Shown here piece by piece: positions 6,736-11,552 of a stretch of DNA of 11,552 nucleotides. This DNA comes from Euperipatoides rowelli (Eukaryota > Onychophora > Udeonychophora > Euonychophora > Peripatopsidae): NCBI GenBank assembly GCA_003024985.2, contig PXIH01S0063515.1, one strand, 5' to 3'. The position numbers and the translations under genes were made by a program. The notes beneath the pieces were generated by a model that made no database searches, was not told where the DNA came from, and saw only the letters and a list, made by a program, of their open reading frames with translations. Position 1 is the first letter of the stretch. Every line of letters begins with the position of its first letter.

Positions 6736-7380
6736 CAGTTTCTCTGTTTTGCATTTAGTCAGTCATCTCATCTGCAATGATAGCTACATATTTTCTTTGA
6801 AGCAAAACTTTAAAATGGGTCTAAAAAATAATAAATTAATGTTAATTGGGTCCTCTTAATGTTTAATATTTCTTATTCAATTAATAAACTTTAATATTCG
6901 TCTCCCCCCCCCCTCCATTTCTTGAAACCATATGTTTGGTTTAATATTTAAAAAATAAACTTTGTGACGAGATTATAAACTTTTTGTAAAGGAATGTTCA
7001 CCTTTACTCACATCATCACCGTTTCCATAATAAATGTTTGCTTCTCTAATTTTAATGTCTTTGATTGATCATAATTATGATCCCTCTATAGAAGGTTTGA
7101 CATACAATATATTACAGCCAGGAGTTTGACAATTCATTTTTCTTCTCCTTGGCAATGATAGTTTGATAGATTAAAGTCTTATTTCTTTCCTTTTTAAATA
7201 TAAAATAAATCTTAAAATAAAAAGGTGTCCAATAAGGAATCTTTTTTTTAGCAAGAAGAAAAAATTGCTATCTACTCATTAAAATTAGCATAGCAATAAC
7301 TAAAGAAAAAAAGAAATCTTTGAAAAAGAAATAATTAAATAAAAATGAAAGAAATGGTGTTATTTTATCTAAGAATTTAA
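6736..7380. other. Non-coding AT-rich stretch
   Basis: No exon, RNA gene or clear repeat is supportable. A C-rich run lies at 6904-6912 and many A/T homopolymers are present. Confidence 0.5.
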
Positions 7381-7584
7381 AAATGTTTTTATTTCTCATT
7401 ATAATTAAAAAATGACTTATAAATTTGTTTTATTTCGTGATTTGAATTGCCTAAATTTTGATGGGATAAAGTTCAACTATTGAAGCATACTATACATTTT
7501 GTTTTATTTGTTTTTTTATTTTGCCCAGCCCTACTTATGAGGTAGATAAGTAGCACTATGTATGTTTGACATGCGCACAACCAG
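7381..7584 (+). repeat. Tandem direct duplication, copy 1
   Basis: Matches 7596-7832 along its whole length. Shared blocks include CATTATAATTAAAAAATSAC-type sequence, TTTGATGGGATAAAGTTCAA followed by CTATTGAAGCAT, ACTATACATTTTGTT, and an end block with GCCCAGCCCTACT..ATGAGGTA. The copies are adjacent, separated by about 11 bases. Confidence 0.9.
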
Positions 7585-7595
7585 TTCCTTAATAT

Positions 7596-7832
7596 AATGT
7601 TTTTATTTTGCATTATAATTAAAAAATCACATCTATATAAATTTGTTCTATTTTATGGTTTGAATTGTCTAAATTTTGATGGGATAAAGTTCAACTATTG
7701 AAGCATTCATATTTTGGTTATCTTACTATACATTTTGTTCTATTTGTTAATGCTAATTTTGCCTAGCCCTACTGATGAGGTATATAAATTATTACTGATA
7801 GTACTATGTATGTTTGACATTAGCACAACTGG
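7596..7832 (+). repeat. Tandem direct duplication, copy 2
   Basis: Second copy, about 33 bp longer than copy 1 through short insertions, for example around 7707-7725 and 7785-7800. The two copies look about 85-90% similar in the conserved blocks by eye, so the duplication is not recent. Confidence 0.9.
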
Positions 7833-8640
7833 ATCTAGGCTAATAATACAATATACTGCATATAAGTTCATTTAGTTATAAATATAAATGTCTAATTATA
7901 TAGAGTAGTTAACTACTAAATCTGTTTGTTTAGGCATGATACTTTAAGAGTTCATTGATCTCAATTCTGTAACCATGTGCACAAAATTTTACATTATAAA
8001 CAATAATATAAAAATCTAAACAAATTTTTCCTTTTAAAAGTGTCCAGTTACTTTTATGCCAATATATACAGTACATTATTTTCATATATTTTACGTGGCT
8101 TAATATTGTAGTTGCATTAATTTTTTTTAAATATTGCTATCATATTTAAAATATTAAAATGGGTTTAAAAAAATTATTTAAAAAAAATATTTACATCATT
8201 ATTTAATAAATTTTAATTTCTTGATTATGTTAGAGGGAATTTAATTTTAAGATTGCATTCTTTAATGGTTTAGTTTTATCAATAAATGTTCAGTTTCTTA
8301 ATTTTTGTTTGTTTTATAAGTCAAAATGTCATAAAATATAATTTATTTAAAAAAAAAAACTTGGATTTTGGAGGAATGAATTTAAATTATTTTTATTTTG
8401 TTATTATAAATTTTATTTCTTAATTTTGCATCTCTAATTTCTAATATTTTCAAGAAAAGCTGAACATTTAATTATAGAAACTTATGACACGAAAAGGAGA
8501 TAGGTATATTAAAGGAAGCTCACTGTATGCAATAATGTGAATGTAGTCTAACAAATGAAATCAAAATAAATACATTGTTCTAACTAGAATGTCGGTCACT
8601 CAATTTTTTTACATTAAATGACGCACAAGACAAGGTTCAG
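7833..8640. other. Non-coding AT-rich stretch
   Basis: No exon is supportable. It contains the right member of the inverted pair (8034-8061) and several A/T homopolymer tracts, including one at 8349-8360. Confidence 0.5.
8034..8061 (-). repeat. Inverted pair, right member (possible Tc1/mariner-like end)
   Basis: TTAAAAGTGTCCAGTTACTT and TTATGCCA, followed by ATATATACAGTA. It is the reverse complement of 3881-3908 apart from one indel and a few substitutions. Reading outward it ends with TACAGTA, compatible with a TA-flanked Tc1/mariner-type terminus. Confidence 0.4.
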
Positions 8641-8648
8641 TCTAGAAG
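8641..8648. repeat. Target-site duplication, left (TCTAGAAG)
   Basis: Eight-base direct repeat identical to 9055-9062, flanking the element at 8649-9054. An 8-bp duplication is the hallmark of hAT-superfamily insertion. Confidence 0.85.
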
Positions 8649-8780
8649 CAGAGGCGTACCAAGGGGAAGGGGCACCCCAGGTACTACCACAGGGTTTTTT
8701 TTTTAATTTTTTTTTTGGGGGAAAGGTGGGGTGGGGGGTGTAAGGGTGCAGGGTTGGGAATGGCAGGGTGGTGCATTCTT

Positions 8781-8819
8781 GTAGTGTTTAATTTCGATTG
8801 TAATGAAATTAAACATTAC
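8781..8819. repeat. Hairpin inside the MITE
   Basis: GTAGTGTTTAATTTC (8781-8795) pairs with GAAATTAAACATTAC (8805-8819) with one G-T mismatch across a 9-base loop. It is probably a subterminal structural element of the transposon. Confidence 0.7.
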
Positions 8820-8826
8820 AAAATAG

Positions 8827-8989
8827 GACAGAAAGTCAATCAAATGTCCAGACACCTAAAAAAGTAAAAAAAAAAGCTTATTAAAAATAAGACGGTCAAC
8901 AAAACGTCCAGACAACTAAAAAAAGAAGCTTATAAAAATAAGACAGTCAACAAAACATCCAGACAACTTAAAAAAAAGCTTATCAAAAT
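8827..8989 (+). repeat. Minisatellite, three units of about 48-64 bp, inside the MITE
   Basis: Units start at 8827, 8891 and 8942. Each follows the pattern GAC-G-GTCAACAAAA, then Y-GTCCAGACAACT, an A-rich run, AAGCTTAT and AAAATA. Length differences come mostly from the A run. It is contained within the element at 8649-9054. Confidence 0.85.
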
Positions 8990-9054
8990 ATTTGTCAAGG
9001 GTGTGGCAAAAGTCAGGTCAGCTCCGGGTACCAAACCGTCATGGCACACCTCTG

Positions 9055-9062
9055 TCTAGAAG
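9055..9062. repeat. Target-site duplication, right (TCTAGAAG)
   Basis: Right copy of the 8-bp duplication, abutting the CACCTCTG end of the element. Confidence 0.85.
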
Positions 9063-10487
9063 TGAAGAACCAAGAACAAATAAAAAAATTTAAAAAAAAT
9101 ATACCGGAGGAAAAAAAAAAATTAAAGCATCTTAAGTCTAATAAGCAAGTGAGTGAATGTTATCTGGTAAAGGTAAGGATTGCACCTTCAATAAAGAAGA
9201 AAACAATGAAAAAAAAAACTAGAATTTGAAGCAAAACTTAAAAATTCTATTCAGTAGTACATTTAAATTATGGGTGTCCAACCTTTTTTCAAAATTTCCA
9301 AAATTCAACAAAATTAAAGTCAAAATGAAAATTTGCTAAGTTTTTTTTTTGTACTTTATTAAATTTTACATTTTTACCGGTAGCCTAACAGTCTCTTTCT
9401 CTAGTCTTGCAAGTAGTTTCCCAACCATTTAATTAGTAGCCTCAGGCTACTGGGCTACCACTAATTTCCAAATGCTGCACATAACAGGTGGGTGGTCCCT
9501 GGGTTGTTAAAGTTGAAACTATGAAAACAGGGACTGAACTTACTGGACTTTCCATTAAAAGACTAATTATGTTAAAGATAGTGCTTCGACTACAATGCTC
9601 AATTACATGGACTATAACTTGGTTAAAGGTATAGATGGAGTATGGTTGGTACTATGATAAGGGTTGTCTTAGTAAGGATAATAATACTAATGNAAAGCAG
9701 CTGTGGAAGGGTGNTTAAGGCCGGATACTATTTCCCACGCTTACCCTAGGCTATTAGTAATGACAACAAACAAAAGGAAACTCAGAGACTAAATTATACA
9801 TAGAAATCATATTTANGGTAATTATTTAACTAAACTACTTTGGAAATCATCTTAAACTTTATATTCTATAGAAACTGAGAAAGAATAATCAAGATAAGAA
9901 TATATTTATTTCTATAAAAATAAATTTTACATTCAGAATTCTAAAAAAAATATTTACTATAAGAAGTTAAGGACCATGATTTTTAATGTGTGACAGTGTG
10001 AGTGAACCAAAATTCTGCTTGGCCATATACCTGACTACATGTAGCTAATAGGAAAGTCACCTCCCTCCATCTCCATTCGCTTACGGATCTCTAGTATTTT
10101 TATGCATGTGCAATATAATAACTAGACTGCAAATTTATTTGCATTATAATTATATTTTTGGGGAATTTAGCAATTTAAAGCCGATTAAAAACTTGTTTAA
10201 TATATGGAAAGAATCTGATGCGGGCAGATCTTTTTTATTTTTAAATAAAATAGCATAAAAAAAAAAAACATTTGATGCGGCATTAATTTTTTGACACGGG
10301 CGGTAACCAGAAACGAGATTCCAACTTTTAGTGCCCTAAATATGGCCATCTGTATATCTGCACAGCAATAAAATTATTGCATAGATTTGTTATGCCAGTG
10401 TAAACATAGTTTTTGATAGAGTACTTCAGAAAAAAGTAGGCTATATAAAATACAGAACCAAAGAATTTTAAATAAAAACTGATTTAC
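9063..10487. other. Non-coding stretch, part of the RRP5 intron
   Basis: No supportable exon. It contains a hairpin AGTAGCC-TCA-GGCTACT near 9435-9451. GGGTGTCCAACCTTTT at about 9272-9287 recalls some hAT ends but has no partner. 'n' positions lie at 9693, 9714 and 9816, the first two only 20 bases apart, suggesting ambiguous bases rather than gaps. Confidence 0.5.
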
Positions 10488-10734
10488 CTGGATGGCCGAA
10501 TGGAAATGGCCGCTTTGTGTTCAGTCTTGTTTGATGATAAAATGTATACTTGGATTAACATTCCTGGATGTAAACCTTCCATAACATCTTTCACATTATC
10601 GTAATTATCAGCTAAGTTGACAAGTGCTGCCTCACCTTTATAACCACATGAGAGCCTTACAACTAATTTTGAAGTGTCAAGAACTTCAATAACTTGTGCG
10701 CACACTTTTTTATTTGCTTCAATATCCATTAATC
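10488..10734 (-). CDS. RRP5: RRP5 S1 gene, exon for penultimate S1 domain
   Basis: Minus-strand exon of 247 nt (2 + 81 codons + 2). The acceptor is ACTTTAG with AG at 10736-10735 and the donor is GTAAAT from 10487. It encodes almost a whole S1 RNA-binding domain: first strand KKVCAQVIEV, core LVVRLSCGYKGEAALVNLAD, then GMLIQVYILS and the closing strand AAISIRPS. It aligns with PDCD11 around SIFHMSDSYSE, VVRCYILS and LTLSLRSSR, the domain just before the last S1. The entry bases GA complete Gly with the G of the exon at 10816. The AG exit plus G of the exon at 2021 gives Arg (RPSR). The open frame upstream of the acceptor, up to the other exon, is read-through of an 81-bp intron. Confidence 0.9.
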
Positions 10735-10815
10735 CTAAAGTAAAATAGCACATGAGAATCATCAATTTATAATAAACAAATGTCAGTAATAACAAACTTC
10801 TAATTTGTTGTTTAC
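10735..10815 (-). other. Short 81-bp RRP5 intron
   Basis: GT at 10815-10814 and AG at 10736-10735. Its length is a multiple of three and the frame has no stop across it, so an intron-retaining transcript would stay open. The translation (hydrophobic, CYFTLG-like end) does not resemble RRP5, and the flanking S1 homology requires removal. Confidence 0.7.
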
Positions 10816-10912
10816 CTGTTAAAGTTAAAATTAAGTAGTTGTTCCCGATCTCTCTCACCATAGGTTTATAACAGAAATGAGGTTTAATGAATTTTTGGAT
10901 ATTCTTGAGTGT
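10816..10912 (-). CDS. RRP5: RRP5 S1 gene, upstream exon (end of an earlier S1 domain)
   Basis: A 97-nt exon (32 codons + 1). The acceptor has a T tract followed by CCATCTAATTTAG (AG at 10914-10913) and the donor is ACAG|GTAAAC (GT at 10815-10814). It reads TLKNIQKFIKPHFCYKP, then MVREIGNNYLILTLT. The closing NNYLILTLTG fits the last strand of an S1 domain and its phase matches the exon at 10734. The start is less certain: the reading frame is open back to this strong acceptor, but a nearer weak AG (about 10860-10854) is possible. Earlier exons lie beyond the window's right edge. Confidence 0.7.
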
Positions 10913-11552
10913 CTAAATTAGATGGAAAAAAAAATAAGAGACACTTTAAACACTATCATGATATAATAAATTCTTATATAGCCTACTGTATTCTAGTTCA
11001 GTCAGCAGAAAATCCAGGTTCGATGCCTAAATATCTAAAAAATAGATTTATTCATAAAGGATATTTTTTTATCACGGTAACAGCATTTTAATTATCACAG
11101 GTCTGCATCTCTTTTGGAGTTTTTGAAATTTCATACATTTTATATTGAATTTTCCATTCTAAATCCAATGTGAATGGAAATAAACATTTTGTCTACCACA
11201 CTCCATTCATTTTACAAATTCATATTACTGCTAGATATGATGCATGTTTTCTATTGAAATAAATTGTTTGAAGATATTATTTACTGTATTATCAAAATAA
11301 TGTAAAATATTCTAAACTACCATGTTTCGTTTATTTCAGATCAGTTATGAAATGTGAACATTATAGGAAAATATATAAAAAGTAGACTGGGGAGTGTGTT
11401 TTTTTTTGTAAATGTATTCCTTAGTTTGAAAGTCACATCATAGTATAATGGATGGTTTTATTTATTATATATTATTAATTAGTACTTTCAAATGTATCAG
11501 TTTATTTCAAGGTTTAATTATTTTCTTAACCATTTCGTCAAGGAATTATTTT
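10913..11552. other. Non-coding right edge, probable RRP5 intron
   Basis: No convincing exon on either strand. A TψC-like GGTTCGATGCC at 11017-11027 lacks the rest of a tRNA. Confidence 0.5.

Larger units (their letters stand above)
8649..9054 (+). mobile_element. Non-autonomous hAT-type transposon (MITE), 406 bp
   Basis: The element starts CAGAGGCGTACCAAGG and ends CCGTCATGGCACACCTCTG. The ends are inverted repeats (CAGAGGYGTRCCAWG, then diverging) and are flanked by perfect 8-bp copies of TCTAGAAG. There is no transposase; the interior holds a G-rich stretch (8717-8768), a 15-bp hairpin and a threefold minisatellite. It would need an enzyme supplied by an autonomous hAT element elsewhere. 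An open frame crossing its right end from 9041 is a chance frame. Confidence 0.85.
2022..10487 (-). other. Apparent 8.5-kb RRP5 intron containing foreign-looking blocks
   Basis: The phase-matched RRP5 exons at 10488 and 2021 are adjacent in the protein, so everything between them is formally one intron. It contains plus-strand TUBGCP2 exons (3601-3678, 3795-3862), a candidate unrelated terminal exon with poly(A) signal, a candidate minus-strand exon, duplications and transposons, and seven 'n' positions. Part of it may be inserted by scaffolding, so the intron length is uncertain. Confidence 0.55.

Noticed and set aside
9041-9229. 62-codon Lys-rich frame
   Set aside because: Begins within the MITE terminus and continues through A-rich sequence; a chance frame.
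9565-9660. Possible plus-strand exon after TTAAAG (about 24 codons, ...TTMLNYMDYNLVKGIDG...)
   Set aside because: Weak acceptor without a pyrimidine tract and no family match.
10975-11040. tRNA-like GGTTCGATGCC
   Set aside because: No D arm, anticodon arm or acceptor stem can be folded around it.

Overview
This is intron-rich, AT-rich eukaryotic DNA, most likely from an invertebrate animal: it has short coding exons with AG/GT borders, AATAAA signals and a non-autonomous hAT transposon, and no prokaryotic features. Family assignments come from reading translations against remembered protein families; no search was run. Nine single 'n' characters (1152, 1705, 2882, 3001, 3516, 5595, 9693, 9714, 9816) look like contig joins or ambiguous bases, and at least one join is wrong.

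The main content is RRP5 (animal PDCD11), a ribosome-assembly protein that is normally one long chain of S1 RNA-binding domains followed by C-terminal HAT/TPR-like repeats. Here it appears split in two. The S1 part is on the minus strand in five phase-matched exons (10912-10816, 10734-10488, 2021-1899, 1816-1706 joined to 1062-1057, and 437-374). It completes the last S1 domain and then stops. The HAT-repeat C-terminus is on the plus strand in one terminal exon (113-263). The two halves are tail to tail: their stop codons are 110 bp apart and their AATAAA signals lie side by side (316-321 plus, 323-332 minus). No 'n' lies between them. An in-place inversion of the HAT block of an ancestral RRP5 gene would give exactly this layout.

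The second gene is TUBGCP2 (gamma-tubulin complex protein 2), with three phase-compatible plus-strand exons at 1302-1383, 3601-3678 and 3795-3862. The first lies in a 552-bp block (1153-1704) bounded by 'n' and by two exact 89-bp copies. Removing the block and one copy rebuilds an intact RRP5 exon, so the block is almost certainly misplaced by assembly. The other two TUBGCP2 exons lie inside an apparent 8.5-kb RRP5 intron, which also holds a possible unknown terminal exon with a polyadenylation site (3320-3460) and a possible minus-strand cassette exon (2543-2408).

From 3863 to 10487 I see no convincing coding exon. The stretch holds two families of diverged direct duplications (4541-5262 with 6151-6735, and 7381-7584 with 7596-7832), a possible decayed Tc1/mariner-like inverted pair (3881-3908 and 8034-8061), and a complete 406-bp hAT-type MITE with 8-bp target duplications (8641-9062). 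From 10913 to 11552 I see only apparent RRP5 intron.
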